Program-made: the position numbers and the translations under genes
NCBI RefSeq assembly: GCF_017086465.1
Contig: NZ_CP070961.1
Coordinates: 2,418,001-2,482,000, forward strand
Direction of reading: 5' to 3'
Length of the DNA: 64,000 nucleotides
DNA from: Nocardioides sp. zg-1228
GTDB lineage: Bacteria; Actinomycetota; Actinomycetes; Propionibacteriales; Nocardioidaceae
The notes under the pieces: model-generated
Database searches by the model: none
What the model was told of the DNA's origin: nothing
What the model saw: the letters and a program-made list of their open reading frames with translations, nothing else
In this document: one piece after another, positions 53,556 through 62,350 of the stretch
How the letters are laid out: each line of letters opens with the position of its first letter
How positions within the stretch are numbered: the first letter of the stretch is position 1

Positions 53556-54752
53556 ATGCCGAAGCGTGTTGCGATCCTGACGGCCGGCGGATACGCCCCG
53601 TGCCTGTCCTCCGCGGTGGGGGCACTGATCGAGACCTATGACGCCACCGACCCCGACATCGAGCTCATCGCCTACCGGCACGGCTACCACGGGCTGCTGA
53701 CCGGCAACAGCGTCACGGTCGGTCCCGAGGAGCGCGTCGGCGCCGCGCTGCTCCACCGGTTCGGCGGCAGCCCGATCGGCAACAGCCGCGTCAAGCTGAC
53801 CAACGACGACGACTGCCGCCGTCGCGGGCTCATCGGCGAGGGCGAGACCGCCCTCGAGGTGGCCGCCGCGCGGCTGCAGGCCGACGGCGTCGACGTGCTG
53901 CACACCATCGGCGGCGACGACACCAACACCGCGGCGGCCGACCTGGCGGCGCACCTCGAGGCCCGGGGCTCGCACCTGACGGTCGTCGGCCTGCCCAAGA
54001 CCATCGACAACGACATCGTCCCGATCCGGCAGAGCCTCGGCGCGCTGACCGCCGCCGAGGAGACCGGGCGCTTCGCCCGCAACGTGCTCGCCGAGCACGG
54101 CTCCAACCCGCGGATGCTGATCGTGCACGAGGTGATGGGCCGCGCCAGCGGCTGGCTCACCGCGTCGGCCGCGCGCGCCTACATGGCCTGGCACGCCGAG
54201 CAGGACTGGCTGCCCGGCATCGGCCTCGACCCCCGCACCTGGGCGATCCACGCGGTCTACGTGCCCGAGATCCACATCGACCTGGCCGCCGAGGCCGAGC
54301 GGCTGCGCGCCGTGATGGACGAGACCGGATGCGTCAACATCTTCCTCGCCGAGGGGGCCGGCATCGACGACATCGTCGCCGATCTCGAGGCGACCGGGGA
54401 GACGGTGGGCCGCGACCCGTTCGGCCACGTCAAGATCGACACCATCAACCCGGGACAGTACTTCGCCGACCGCTTCTCCGAGGCCATCGGCGCGGAGAAG
54501 ACCATGGTGCAGAAGTCCGGCTACTTCTCCCGCTCCGCGCCGGCCAACGAGACCGACCTGGCGCTGGTTCGCGAGATGGCCGAGCTGGCCGTCGCCTGCG
54601 CCCTCGAGGGCCGGGCGGGCGTCATCGGGCACGACGAGGACCGCGGCGACGAGCTGCGCGCCATCGAGTTCGAGCGGATCGCCGGCCACAAGCCCTTCGA
54701 CGCCTCGCAGCAGTGGTTCACCGACCTGCTCGCCGGGATCGGCCAGGCCTGA
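53556..54752 (+). CDS. Pyrophosphate-type 6-phosphofructokinase
   Basis: A 398-residue phosphofructokinase. The phosphoryl-donor motif is GGDDTN (119-124); Asp in place of the Gly of ATP enzymes (GGDG) is the hallmark of PPi dependence. PKTIDND (147-153) and the MGRASGWLTASAA segment are as in the family. It interconverts fructose-6-P and fructose-1,6-bisP reversibly using PPi. ATG 53556 with a leaderless-type -10; 16 extra upstream codons are rejected. Confidence 0.94.
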   Translation: MPKRVAILTAGGYAPCLSSAVGALIETYDATDPDIELIAYRHGYHGLLTGNSVTVGPEERVGAALLHRFGGSPIGNSRVKLTNDDDCRRRGLIGEGETALEVAAARLQADGVDVLHTIGGDDTNTAAADLAAHLEARGSHLTVVGLPKTIDNDIVPIRQSLGALTAAEETGRFARNVLAEHGSNPRMLIVHEVMGRASGWLTASAARAYMAWHAEQDWLPGIGLDPRTWAIHAVYVPEIHIDLAAEAERLRAVMDETGCVNIFLAEGAGIDDIVADLEATGETVGRDPFGHVKIDTINPGQYFADRFSEAIGAEKTMVQKSGYFSRSAPANETDLALVREMAELAVACALEGRAGVIGHDEDRGDELRAIEFERIAGHKPFDASQQWFTDLLAGIGQA

Positions 54753-54767
54753 GCTCGGTGCACGTGG

Positions 54768-56015
54768 CTAGGCCGTGTCCGGCTCCGCCTGCTCGGAGCG
54801 GTCGGTCACCCGCCGCCCGGCGGCCGGCAGCACGCGCGGCAGCCGCTGGAGGTAGGCCGCGCTGACCACGGCGACCAGCGCCAGCACCCACCACAGCGTG
54901 GTCTGCCCCTGCGCGAGCAGCCAGGTGAACGCGATCGGGGTCACCGCTCCCCCGATGCCCCAGCTGAGCTGGAACAGCCCGAGGTAGCGGCCCCGGAGGT
55001 GGTCGGGGGCGGCCTCGGCGGCCGTCGCGCTGAACACCGGCCCGCCCACGAGCTCGCCGCTGGTGTAGACGGCGGCGCCGACCAGCATGGCCACGACGGC
55101 GAGCCACACCGGCAGCCAGCCGGCGAGGACGAACAGTGCGTAGCCGACCACGAAGACGACCTGGGCCAGGCCCATCATCCGGGCCCGGACCTGTCCGTTC
55201 ATGCGGCGTACGACGAGTCCCTGGCAGAGCCCGACCATCGCGGTGTTGAGGGTGAAGATCGCCCCGACCACCCAGCCCGGGAGGGCGATCGTCTCGGCGA
55301 CGTAGACCGGCAGCGCGAAGTTGAGCACCATCATGCCCGCCACGAATCCGAGCTGGCCCGCCACCAGGCGCAGGTAGGCCCCGTCGCGCAGGACCACGCC
55401 CCAGCCCTCGACCGGTGCGTCGTCGGCGTGTGCGGCGCGGTGGTCGGGCACGTCGAGCAGCAGGACGAACGCCAGGACGAAGGTCACCGCGTTGACCACC
55501 ACGACCGACTGGTAGGCGAGATCGGTGCCGATCTGCAGTGCCAGCCCGGCCAGCACGCCGCCGACGGAGTAGCCGAGGTTGCGCACCGCCTGGAGGAACC
55601 CGAACCACACCTCCCGCTCCCCCGGCGCCGAGATCGCGGTGACGACGTTGCCGAAGGACCCCCAGAACGACTGGCGCCCGAGGTTGAGCAGGGTGGCCCA
55701 CAGCGCCACGGCGAGCAGCGAGTCGGCCCACAGGTAGGCCACCATGCCGGCGGCCTGGACCAGGTTGCCCGCGAGCATCATCCGGCGCGGGCCGAACCGG
55801 TCGACGAGGGCGCCGATGACGAAGGCCCCGGGCATCGTCAGCAGCGCCGAGATCGACAGCGCCGACCCGACCTGCACGAGGGACAGATCGGTCATCGCGA
55901 TGAAGTAGAGCAGCGTGATCGGCATGAACAGCCCACTGCCCACGGTGTCGGCGACGATCGCGGCCACGAACCTGCGGTGCTCCCCGACGTGGGGGAAGCC
56001 GAGACGGGTCAGCAC
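54768..56015 (-). CDS. MFS transporter
   Basis: A 415-residue major facilitator with 12 membrane segments, the DRFGPRRMM loop 2-3 motif and a repeat-like second half (VRRMNGQVRARMMG). Resembles MdtH/drug-efflux proteins; substrate unknown. The GTG start at 56015 lies inside the palindrome AGCACGTGCT (56011-56020). It diverges from DUF1028 with a 22-nt gap. Confidence 0.93.
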   Translation of the reverse strand: MLTRLGFPHVGEHRRFVAAIVADTVGSGLFMPITLLYFIAMTDLSLVQVGSALSISALLTMPGAFVIGALVDRFGPRRMMLAGNLVQAAGMVAYLWADSLLAVALWATLLNLGRQSFWGSFGNVVTAISAPGEREVWFGFLQAVRNLGYSVGGVLAGLALQIGTDLAYQSVVVVNAVTFVLAFVLLLDVPDHRAAHADDAPVEGWGVVLRDGAYLRLVAGQLGFVAGMMVLNFALPVYVAETIALPGWVVGAIFTLNTAMVGLCQGLVVRRMNGQVRARMMGLAQVVFVVGYALFVLAGWLPVWLAVVAMLVGAAVYTSGELVGGPVFSATAAEAAPDHLRGRYLGLFQLSWGIGGAVTPIAFTWLLAQGQTTLWWVLALVAVVSAAYLQRLPRVLPAAGRRVTDRSEQAEPDTA

Positions 56016-56037
56016 GTGCTCACACTAGGGTCGGGCC
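56016..56037. promoter_or_regulatory. 22-nt divergent promoter with overlapping -10 elements
   Basis: Minus strand: TAGTGT (complement of 56022-56027), 6 nt, GTG of the MFS gene. Plus strand: TAGGGT (56026-56031), 6 nt, ATG of DUF1028. The two hexamers share the base pairs 56026-56027. Confidence 0.7.
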
Positions 56038-56877
56038 ATGACATTCTCGATCGTGGCTCGGTCCGACGACGGTGAGTCGTGGGGCGTCGCGGTGGCCTCC
56101 AAGTTCCTGGCCGTGGGTTCGGCCGTGCCTGCGGCCGCCGCGGGCATCGGCGCGGTCGCCACGCAGGCCGACGCCAACACCTCCTACAAGTACCTCGGCC
56201 TCGCCCACCTCGACGACGGCGCGACCGCCCAGGTCGCCCTCGACCGGCTGGTGGAGGACGACGAGGACCGCGAGCACCGGCAGGTCGGCATCGTCGACTC
56301 CGACGGCAACGCCGCGACCTTCACCGGAGCCGAGTGCTTCGCCTGGGCGGGCGGGACGACCGGACGCAGCGGTGAGCGGGGCGGCTACGCCATCCAGGGC
56401 AACATCCTCACCGGACCCGAGGTGGTGGAGGCGATGGAGCGGGCGTGGATCGGCGCCGAGGGCCGCTCGCTCGAGCGCCGCCTGCTCGCCGCGCTGGCGG
56501 CGGGCGACGAGGCGGGCGGCGACAGCCGCGGGCGCCAGTCCGCGGCGCTGCTCGTCGTGCGCGACGGCGCCGGCTACGGCGGCCACGACGACGTCGCGGT
56601 GGACCTCCGGGTGGACGACCACGCCGACCCCGTCGCCGAGCTGACGCGTCTGGTCGAGCTCAACGAGCTCTACCTGACCGCCTCGACGCCCGAGGAGCAG
56701 GTGCCGGTCGACGACGCACTGATGATCGAGCTCGAGTCGCTCGCCAAGGCGGAGGGCAAGGACAGCTTCCGGGAGTGGGTCGGGTCGGAGAACTACGAGA
56801 TGCGCGTCGCGCCGGGCCTGCGGCCGGCCTGGATCGACCGTCGGGTGCTCGCGATCCTCCGGGGCGACGCGCAGTGA
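56038..56877 (+). CDS. DUF1028 (Ntn-hydrolase-like) protein
   Basis: A 279-residue DUF1028 protein. The N-terminal TFSIVARSDDGESWGVAVASKFLAVG and GGYAIQGNILTGPEVVEAM are family hallmarks; the fold is related to Ntn hydrolases, with the Thr/Ser after Met as possible nucleophile. The C-terminus (EYMRVAPG-like EMRVAPGL) is a short helical add-on. GTGA overlap with glycerol kinase indicates a two-gene unit. Confidence 0.92.
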   Translation: MTFSIVARSDDGESWGVAVASKFLAVGSAVPAAAAGIGAVATQADANTSYKYLGLAHLDDGATAQVALDRLVEDDEDREHRQVGIVDSDGNAATFTGAECFAWAGGTTGRSGERGGYAIQGNILTGPEVVEAMERAWIGAEGRSLERRLLAALAAGDEAGGDSRGRQSAALLVVRDGAGYGGHDDVAVDLRVDDHADPVAELTRLVELNELYLTASTPEEQVPVDDALMIELESLAKAEGKDSFREWVGSENYEMRVAPGLRPAWIDRRVLAILRGDAQ

Positions 56878-58349
56878 GCATCCTGGCCATCGACGCCGGC
56901 ACCACCGGGGTCACCGCCGTCGTCGTCACGCCCGACGGCCGGATCGCGGCCACGGGCTACCAGGAGTTCCGGCAGCACTTCCCGCGGCCCGGCTGGGTCG
57001 AGCACTCGGCCGAGGAGATCTGGCAGGCCACCATCGAGGCCACCCGCGAGGTGCTCACCAAGGTCGACCAGTCGGAGCTGACGGCGATCGGCATCACCAA
57101 CCAGCGCGAGACGATCGTGCTGTGGGACCGCGAGACGCTCGGCTCGCCGCGGCGGGCGATCGTGTGGCAGGACCGGCGCACGGCAGACATCTGCGACCGG
57201 CTCCGCGCCGAGGGCCACGAGGACCGGGTCGCCGAGCTCACCGGCCTGCGCCTCGACCCGTACTTCTCCGGCACCAAGCTGACGTGGCTGGCCGAGAACG
57301 AGCCGCACACGTGGGCGCTCGTCCAGTCCGGCAGGTACGCCGTCGGCACGGTCGACTCCTACCTCATCGCCCGGATGACGCGCGGCACGTGGCACGTCAC
57401 CGACGTCTCCAACGCCTGTCGCACCCTCCTGCTCGACCTCGAGTCGGGCGAGTGGTCCGACGAGCTGTGCGAGCTCTTCGGCGTCCCCCGCGACGCTCTG
57501 CCCGACCTGGTGCCCAACTGGGGCGAGATCGCACCGACCGACCCGGCCACCTTCCTCGGCCTGTCCCTGCCGATCGCGGGGGTCGCGGGCGACCAGCAGT
57601 CCGCGCTCTTCGGGCAGACCTGCTTCGACGAGGGCGAGTCCAAGTGCACCTACGGCACCGGCTCCTTCGTGCTCACCAACACCGGCAGCACGGCCGTGCG
57701 CAGCGACGCCGGCCTGCTGTCGACCGCGGCCTGGCGCTCCCCCGACGGTGGGCTGACCTACGCCCTGGAGGGCGCGATCTTCGTCACCGGAGCGGCGGTG
57801 CAGTGGCTGCGCGACGGGTTGCAGATCGTCGGCAGCGCCGCCGAGACCGCGGCCGTCGCCGCCACCGTGGACGACTCCGACGGCGTGGTCTTCGTGCCCG
57901 CGCTCACGGGGCTCGGGGCACCGCACTGGGACCCGCACGCCCGGGGCGCCATCCTCGGCATCACCCGCGGCACCACGCGCGCCCACCTCGTGCGCGCCAC
58001 GCTCGAGGGGATCGCCTTCGAGGTGCGCGACGTGCTGGAGACCCTGCCCGAGCTCACCACGCTGCGCGTCGACGGCGGCGCGGCGGCCAACGACTTCCTC
58101 TGCCAGCTCCAGGCCGACCAGGTGGGCCGGGCCGTGGAGCGTCCGGAGATCGTGGAGACGACGGCGCTGGGCGCCGCCTTCCTCGCCGGGCTCGGCACCG
58201 GGGTGTGGGACTCGACCGACGAGCTCCGCGCGACGTGGTCGCTGGACCGCCGCTTCGAGCCCGGCGGCGACCGCGGCGCACTCGACGCGGCCTACGCCAG
58301 GTGGAGCGAGGCCGTGGAGCGGTCGAAGGGCTGGGCGAGCCTCGGCTGA
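56874..58349 (+). CDS. glpK: Glycerol kinase
   Basis: A 491-residue FGGY kinase. IDAGTTGVTAVVV phosphate loop, TNQRETIVLWDRETL, WQDRRTADIC, CTYGTGSFVL, LTGLGAPHWDPHARG and the late DGGAAANDFLCQLQAD motif. Length and motifs suit glycerol kinase rather than xylulokinase. No glpF or glpD is adjacent; coupling to DUF1028 is unexplained. Confidence 0.95.
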   Translation: MSILAIDAGTTGVTAVVVTPDGRIAATGYQEFRQHFPRPGWVEHSAEEIWQATIEATREVLTKVDQSELTAIGITNQRETIVLWDRETLGSPRRAIVWQDRRTADICDRLRAEGHEDRVAELTGLRLDPYFSGTKLTWLAENEPHTWALVQSGRYAVGTVDSYLIARMTRGTWHVTDVSNACRTLLLDLESGEWSDELCELFGVPRDALPDLVPNWGEIAPTDPATFLGLSLPIAGVAGDQQSALFGQTCFDEGESKCTYGTGSFVLTNTGSTAVRSDAGLLSTAAWRSPDGGLTYALEGAIFVTGAAVQWLRDGLQIVGSAAETAAVAATVDDSDGVVFVPALTGLGAPHWDPHARGAILGITRGTTRAHLVRATLEGIAFEVRDVLETLPELTTLRVDGGAAANDFLCQLQADQVGRAVERPEIVETTALGAAFLAGLGTGVWDSTDELRATWSLDRRFEPGGDRGALDAAYARWSEAVERSKGWASLG

Positions 58350-58364
58350 GCGCCCGTCAGCCCG

Positions 58365-59270
58365 TCAGCCCTTCAGCCGCTCGCGGGCCTCGCGCGCCGC
58401 CTCGACCTCGGACCTGGCCTCGTCGACGGCCTCCTCGACCTCGGCCTGCGCCGCCTCGGCCTCGGCGAGCTGCTCGTCGACCTCCTCGAGGGTGTCCTCG
58501 AGCGTGGCGATCCGCCCGCGCAGCTCGTCGATCTCGGACTGGACCTGGAGCGTGCGCGCCTGCAGCTTCTCGACCGACCGGCGGGCCGCCCGGTGCTCCT
58601 TCTCGTGGTCCTTGAGCGCGCTGCGCGCCTCGGCGAGCCGCTCGTCGGCCGCCGACCGCGCCTTGACGTCGGCGTCGGGATCGGGGACGACGTGGAGCTG
58701 CGGACGCTGCGTCGGGTCGGGACCCGGCGCCGGGCGGGCCTTCGCACTGAAGCCGAGCGCCTCGGGCACGGCCACGGCGCCGCCGAGGTCGAGGTCGCCC
58801 AGCCCGGTCGCCGACAGCGCGCTCACCAGCAGGCCGCTCCGCACGGCGCGCGCGGCGTCGGGCTCCAGCATGGCGGCGGTGAGGGTGGCCTCGACCTGCT
58901 CGGCCACCGACTCCGTCGTCCGCACCCCCTCCTCGCGCGCCATCCGGCGCGCCGCGGTGGTGACCGACGCGGTCAGCTGGCGGCGCTGCTTGGTGAACTC
59001 GCGCAGCTGGGTGGCGTCGAGGTTGTCCTGCGCGTCGCGCAGGGCCTCGCCGACGGCCAGCACCTGGTCGACCTGGTCGGGGTCGCGGCGCACGAGCAGG
59101 TTGACCACCCACGCCGCGACGGACGCCTTGCGCAGCCCCTTGATCGAGGCGGCGAGGTCCTTGTCGGCCCTGTGCTCCTTGACGAGCGCGTCGCGCGCGG
59201 GCGTGAAGTCGGCGAGCGGCAGCGCGTAGAGGTCGTCGGCGATCTCCAGCAGCGGGTCGGCGTCCGGCAT
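58365..59270 (-). CDS. Coiled-coil protein, function unknown
   Basis: A 301-residue protein. An N-terminal helical region (DADPLLEIADDLYALPLADFTPARDALVKEHR, then KGLRKASVAAWVVNLLVRRD) precedes a long acidic coiled coil (210-300: KLQARTLQVQSEIDELRGRIATLEDTLEEVDEQLAEAEAAQ). Most similar to actinobacterial proteins of unknown function. ATG 59270 is 6 nt after TAGGAT. Confidence 0.85.
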   Translation of the reverse strand: MPDADPLLEIADDLYALPLADFTPARDALVKEHRADKDLAASIKGLRKASVAAWVVNLLVRRDPDQVDQVLAVGEALRDAQDNLDATQLREFTKQRRQLTASVTTAARRMAREEGVRTTESVAEQVEATLTAAMLEPDAARAVRSGLLVSALSATGLGDLDLGGAVAVPEALGFSAKARPAPGPDPTQRPQLHVVPDPDADVKARSAADERLAEARSALKDHEKEHRAARRSVEKLQARTLQVQSEIDELRGRIATLEDTLEEVDEQLAEAEAAQAEVEEAVDEARSEVEAAREARERLKG

Positions 59271-59276
59271 GCACCG

Positions 59277-59282
59277 ATCCTA
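59277..59282 (-). promoter_or_regulatory. Leaderless-type -10 of the coiled-coil gene, sharing the GNAT stop
   Basis: TAGGAT, 6 nt, ATG. The TAG is the stop codon of the preceding GNAT gene. Confidence 0.6.
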
Positions 59283-59729
59283 GGGAGCGGCGTACTCCAC
59301 CTCGGTCGGATGGGGCGGCCAGGGGCACTCCTGGGTGACGCCGCTGGGTGCCCAGCCGAGGGACTCGTAGAGCCGGCGCGCCCTGGCGTTGGCCTCGAGG
59401 ACCCACAGCCGCCGTGCTCCCGCGGCCTCGGCGCGGAGGAAGCCCTCCCTGCCCAGCCCGGCGCTCCAGTGGTCGGGCCGCACCGCCAGGTGCCGCAGCG
59501 TGGAGCCGTCGTGGGCGGCGAGGGCGACCAGCCCCTGCCCGTCCTCGACGACCTCGACGCTCACCTCCGGGTCGTCGAGGAGCAGCACCCAGCGCGCGAG
59601 CACGTCGTCGTCGGGGTAGGGCAGCTCGCCGAACACGTGGGCGAGCCCGACCTGGCTCGCGACGCGCTCGAGGTCGCGCAGCGCCACCGCGTCGTCCGCG
59701 GTCGCCCGCCGCCACTGCGCCGCGCTCAC
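59280..59729 (-). CDS. GNAT-family acetyltransferase
   Basis: A 149-residue single GNAT domain: RRATADDAVALRDLERVA, LRHLAVRPDHWSAGLGREGF (acetyl-CoA loop GLGREGF), and EANARARRLYESLGWA. GTG 59729 overlaps the NAT stop by 4 nt. Substrate unknown. Confidence 0.9.
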   Translation of the reverse strand: MSAAQWRRATADDAVALRDLERVASQVGLAHVFGELPYPDDDVLARWVLLLDDPEVSVEVVEDGQGLVALAAHDGSTLRHLAVRPDHWSAGLGREGFLRAEAAGARRLWVLEANARARRLYESLGWAPSGVTQECPWPPHPTEVEYAAP

Positions 59730-60619
59730 GGGCGACCCGCCTCGTCCCAGGCCCGGTGGGCGGCCCGGGTGCGCTCCCACAGCGACGCCCACTCGTCGTC
59801 GGAGACGTCGTCGACCGCGAGCAGCAGGTCGTCGACCAGCGCGCCGCGCCACTCGGCGTACGACGTCAGGTCGCGCTGGTCCTTCCCACCCCGGGTCATG
59901 ACCTGGTGCACCAGTCCCCGCACGGTGCGCTGGTGCGCCCCGTCGATGCGCTGGGCGACGACGACGCGGCGGAAGGGCGAGTCCGGGCCCCGGCTCAGGG
60001 TGTCGTGCGCCGCCTCGACGGCCTCGGCCGAGTGGTCGCGGGACGTGACGACCAGGCCCCGCAGCACGCCGCCGGGCAGGTGCCGGTAGGTCCAGGCGGC
60101 CGGCCCCGTCGGGCGCCCGGCCGCCTGCGCGCCGTAGCCCGCTCCGATGCCGAAGGACCACCCGTCGACCACGTGGTCGCCGCGCACCAGGGGCAGCGGC
60201 TCGGCGAAGCCCTCCCCCAGCCCGGCGTCCGCCCACCAGTGGCCACCGGGGTTGTCGTCGGCGGGCAGCCCGGACACGACGAGGACCAGATGGTTGAGGG
60301 CGGTGCCGAGCTGGTCCTCGGGCCGGAACCAGACGTGGCCGTGGCGACGACTGACGGCGAACCCGAGCCGCTCCAGGAGCCAGCCGAGCGCGCCGTTCTG
60401 CTGGAAGCAGTAGCCGACCCGCCGACCGCCGGCGGCACGCGCGGCGGCCGCGACCGGGTCGACCGGGTCGGGACGGCCGAGCATCGTGGAGAGGTTGTCG
60501 TAGGGGATCCGGGCGACGTGGGCACGGTGGAGCTCGCGCAGCCCGGCCAGCGTCGCGGGCGGCGCGGCATCCAGCCCGAGGCGCGCGAGGTAGGCCCCGA
60601 CCACGGTGTCGTCGTCCAC
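59726..60619 (-). CDS. nat: Arylamine N-acetyltransferase
   Basis: A 297-residue enzyme acetylating arylamines or hydrazines with acetyl-CoA. The Cys-His-Asp triad is visible in VGYCFQQNGALGWLL, ALNHLVLVV and HWWADAGLG. N-terminal RIPYDNLSTM matches the helical domain. GTG 60619 has GAGGAG 6 nt upstream. Confidence 0.92.
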   Translation of the reverse strand: MDDDTVVGAYLARLGLDAAPPATLAGLRELHRAHVARIPYDNLSTMLGRPDPVDPVAAAARAAGGRRVGYCFQQNGALGWLLERLGFAVSRRHGHVWFRPEDQLGTALNHLVLVVSGLPADDNPGGHWWADAGLGEGFAEPLPLVRGDHVVDGWSFGIGAGYGAQAAGRPTGPAAWTYRHLPGGVLRGLVVTSRDHSAEAVEAAHDTLSRGPDSPFRRVVVAQRIDGAHQRTVRGLVHQVMTRGGKDQRDLTSYAEWRGALVDDLLLAVDDVSDDEWASLWERTRAAHRAWDEAGRP

Positions 60620-60662
60620 GCTGCTCCTCGCTCTCGCCCACCCGGCCACCGGGCGCGCGACG

Positions 60663-60711
60663 ACCGTAGCCCGTGGCCCCGCGCGCGCGTGGGCATACCC
60701 CATATCGGGGT
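60663..60711. promoter_or_regulatory. NAT/DUF4397 divergent region: -10 and inverted repeat
   Basis: TACGGT (complement 60663-60668) is a -10 candidate for nat, 44 nt before its GTG. ACCCC-ATATC-GGGGT (60697-60711) is a 5+5 inverted repeat, possible operator. Confidence 0.45.
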
Positions 60712-60788
60712 TGAGCCGCCCGGCCGGCCGGTGTTCAGGTGAGGACGGTCTCCCGCTCGGGACGCCGGGCTGTGGGGATGTGGTGGGG

Positions 60789-61715
60789 ATGCGTCGACGA
60801 CTCCGTGCGCTGGTGGCGGCAGCCTGGCTGCCGGTGGTGCTCGGCCCGCCCGCGAGCGCCGACGCGCCCGCGCCCGTCCCCGCCCGGGTCACCGTCATCC
60901 AGGCCGTGCCCGGTGCCTCGGTCGACGTCTCCGTCGACGGGCGCGAGGTCGCAGCGGGGGTCGCCGTCGGCGACGTGCTCGGCCCGTTCGACCTGCCGTC
61001 CGGCGACCACGAGATCAGCTTCCGCGGCGACGGCGTGCGCGTCGACTCGACCCTGGACGTCGGCGCCGGCGAGGCCAGCGACGTCGTCCTGCACCTGCCG
61101 GCCGAGGTGGGCGGCGACCCCGTCGTCCACTCCTACGCGGCGCCCGCCGGCCCCATCGGCCCCGGCAAGGCCCGCGTCCTCCTCGCCCACACGGCGACCG
61201 TCGCCCCAGCCGACGTCGAGGTGGACGGGCAGACCGTCTTCACCAACATCGCCAACGGCGAGTTCGCCGACGCCGACGTGCCGGCCGGGTCCATCGAGGT
61301 CGCGCTGCTGCCCTCCGGGACGGACGCCGACCCCATCCTCGGACCGCTCGAGGTGACGCTGGAGCCCCGGACGCTCTCGATGATCTACGCCTACGGCAAC
61401 CCGCGCGACGGCTCGATGAACGTCATCGCGCACACCGCCCGGCTGGCACCCGACGGGAGCGTGCGCCCCTCGCGCATAGAGACCGGCTCGGCGGGGCTGG
61501 TGCGCGCCCCGGTCGCACCGTTCGGGGCCTCCGCCGCCGACCCGGCCGCCTCCGGTCCGTGGCCCGCTCTGCCACCCGGTCCGTCACCCGGGGCGTGGTC
61601 CGCCCTCGCCGTGGCAGCGCTGGTGGCGGCAGGGCTCCTCGTGCGCGCCCGGCGCCCCCGCGCCTGCCTGCGTCACCCGCGAGCCCGCACCTCCGCGCGA
61701 CCACCCGCGGGATGA
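60789..61715 (+). CDS. Exported DUF4397 protein with C-terminal membrane anchor
   Basis: A 308-residue cell-surface protein. A signal peptide (MRRRLRALVAAAWLPVVLG...ASA) leads two DUF4397 modules: RVTVIQAVPGASVDVSVDG and KARVLLAHTATVAPADVEVDG. A Pro/Ala stretch, one membrane helix (AWSALAVAALVAAGLLV) and a basic tail RARRPRAC complete a surface-anchored topology. ATGA overlap with the sortase gene indicates an operon. Confidence 0.88.
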   Translation: MRRRLRALVAAAWLPVVLGPPASADAPAPVPARVTVIQAVPGASVDVSVDGREVAAGVAVGDVLGPFDLPSGDHEISFRGDGVRVDSTLDVGAGEASDVVLHLPAEVGGDPVVHSYAAPAGPIGPGKARVLLAHTATVAPADVEVDGQTVFTNIANGEFADADVPAGSIEVALLPSGTDADPILGPLEVTLEPRTLSMIYAYGNPRDGSMNVIAHTARLAPDGSVRPSRIETGSAGLVRAPVAPFGASAADPAASGPWPALPPGPSPGAWSALAVAALVAAGLLVRARRPRACLRHPRARTSARPPAG

Positions 61716-62350
61716 CCCGCAGCGCACCGGGGATCCTGGTCTCCGCCGGTCTCCTCCTCGCCGCCGCCGGGTGCGCCGGGACCGGCCCCGCCGCGACCCC
61801 ACCGGCGGCCGACGACCCGACCACTCAGGCCGCGGACCCCCGTCCCCAGCCGGTCCTCCCCGCGCGCCGGGCGCGATCGGAGGTGTCTCCGCGCCGACCG
61901 GCCAGCGCCACGCTCCCCAGCGGACGCGTCGTCCCCGTGACCGCCGCGGGCACCACCGGGGCCGGCGTCCTCGACGTCCCCGACGACGTCGACGTCGCCG
62001 GATGGTGGCGCGGCGGCTCCCGGATCGGCGACCCGTTCGGCTCGATCCTCCTCGCGGCGCACGTCGACTCGTGGACCGAGGGACTCGGACCGTTCGCCGA
62101 GATGCTCACGACCTCGGAGGGCGCGCGGGTGCGGCTCGAGGCCGACGGCCTCCGGCAGGACTTCGAGGTGACGTCGCGGCGGCTGGTGCCGCAGGGCGGC
62201 CTCGCGGACGACGCCTGGATCTACGCCGCGGCCGGCGATCTCCGGCTGACGCTGGTCACCTGCGCGCCGCCCTACGACGCCGGCCGCGGCGGCTACCAGA
62301 ACCTCGCCGTGGTGAGTGCCCGGCCGATCGGTCCCCCGGAGACGACATGA
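61712..62350 (+). CDS. Class F sortase, lipoprotein-like
   Basis: A 212-residue cysteine transpeptidase of sortase class F. Catalytic His117 (LLAAHVDSW), Cys184 (LVTCAPPYDA) and Arg192 (AGRGGYQNL) are present. The N-terminus MTRSAPGILVSAGLLLAAAGC carries Cys21 in a lipobox-like AAGC, so membrane attachment by lipidation is likely. Its neighbour DUF4397 lacks an LPXTG, so its substrate is probably elsewhere. Overlaps both neighbours by 4 nt. Confidence 0.92.
   Translation: MTRSAPGILVSAGLLLAAAGCAGTGPAATPPAADDPTTQAADPRPQPVLPARRARSEVSPRRPASATLPSGRVVPVTAAGTTGAGVLDVPDDVDVAGWWRGGSRIGDPFGSILLAAHVDSWTEGLGPFAEMLTTSEGARVRLEADGLRQDFEVTSRRLVPQGGLADDAWIYAAAGDLRLTLVTCAPPYDAGRGGYQNLAVVSARPIGPPETT

Noticed and set aside
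60606..60788. N-terminal 61-residue extension of the DUF4397 protein
   Set aside because: It would bury the signal peptide and overlap the nat promoter region.
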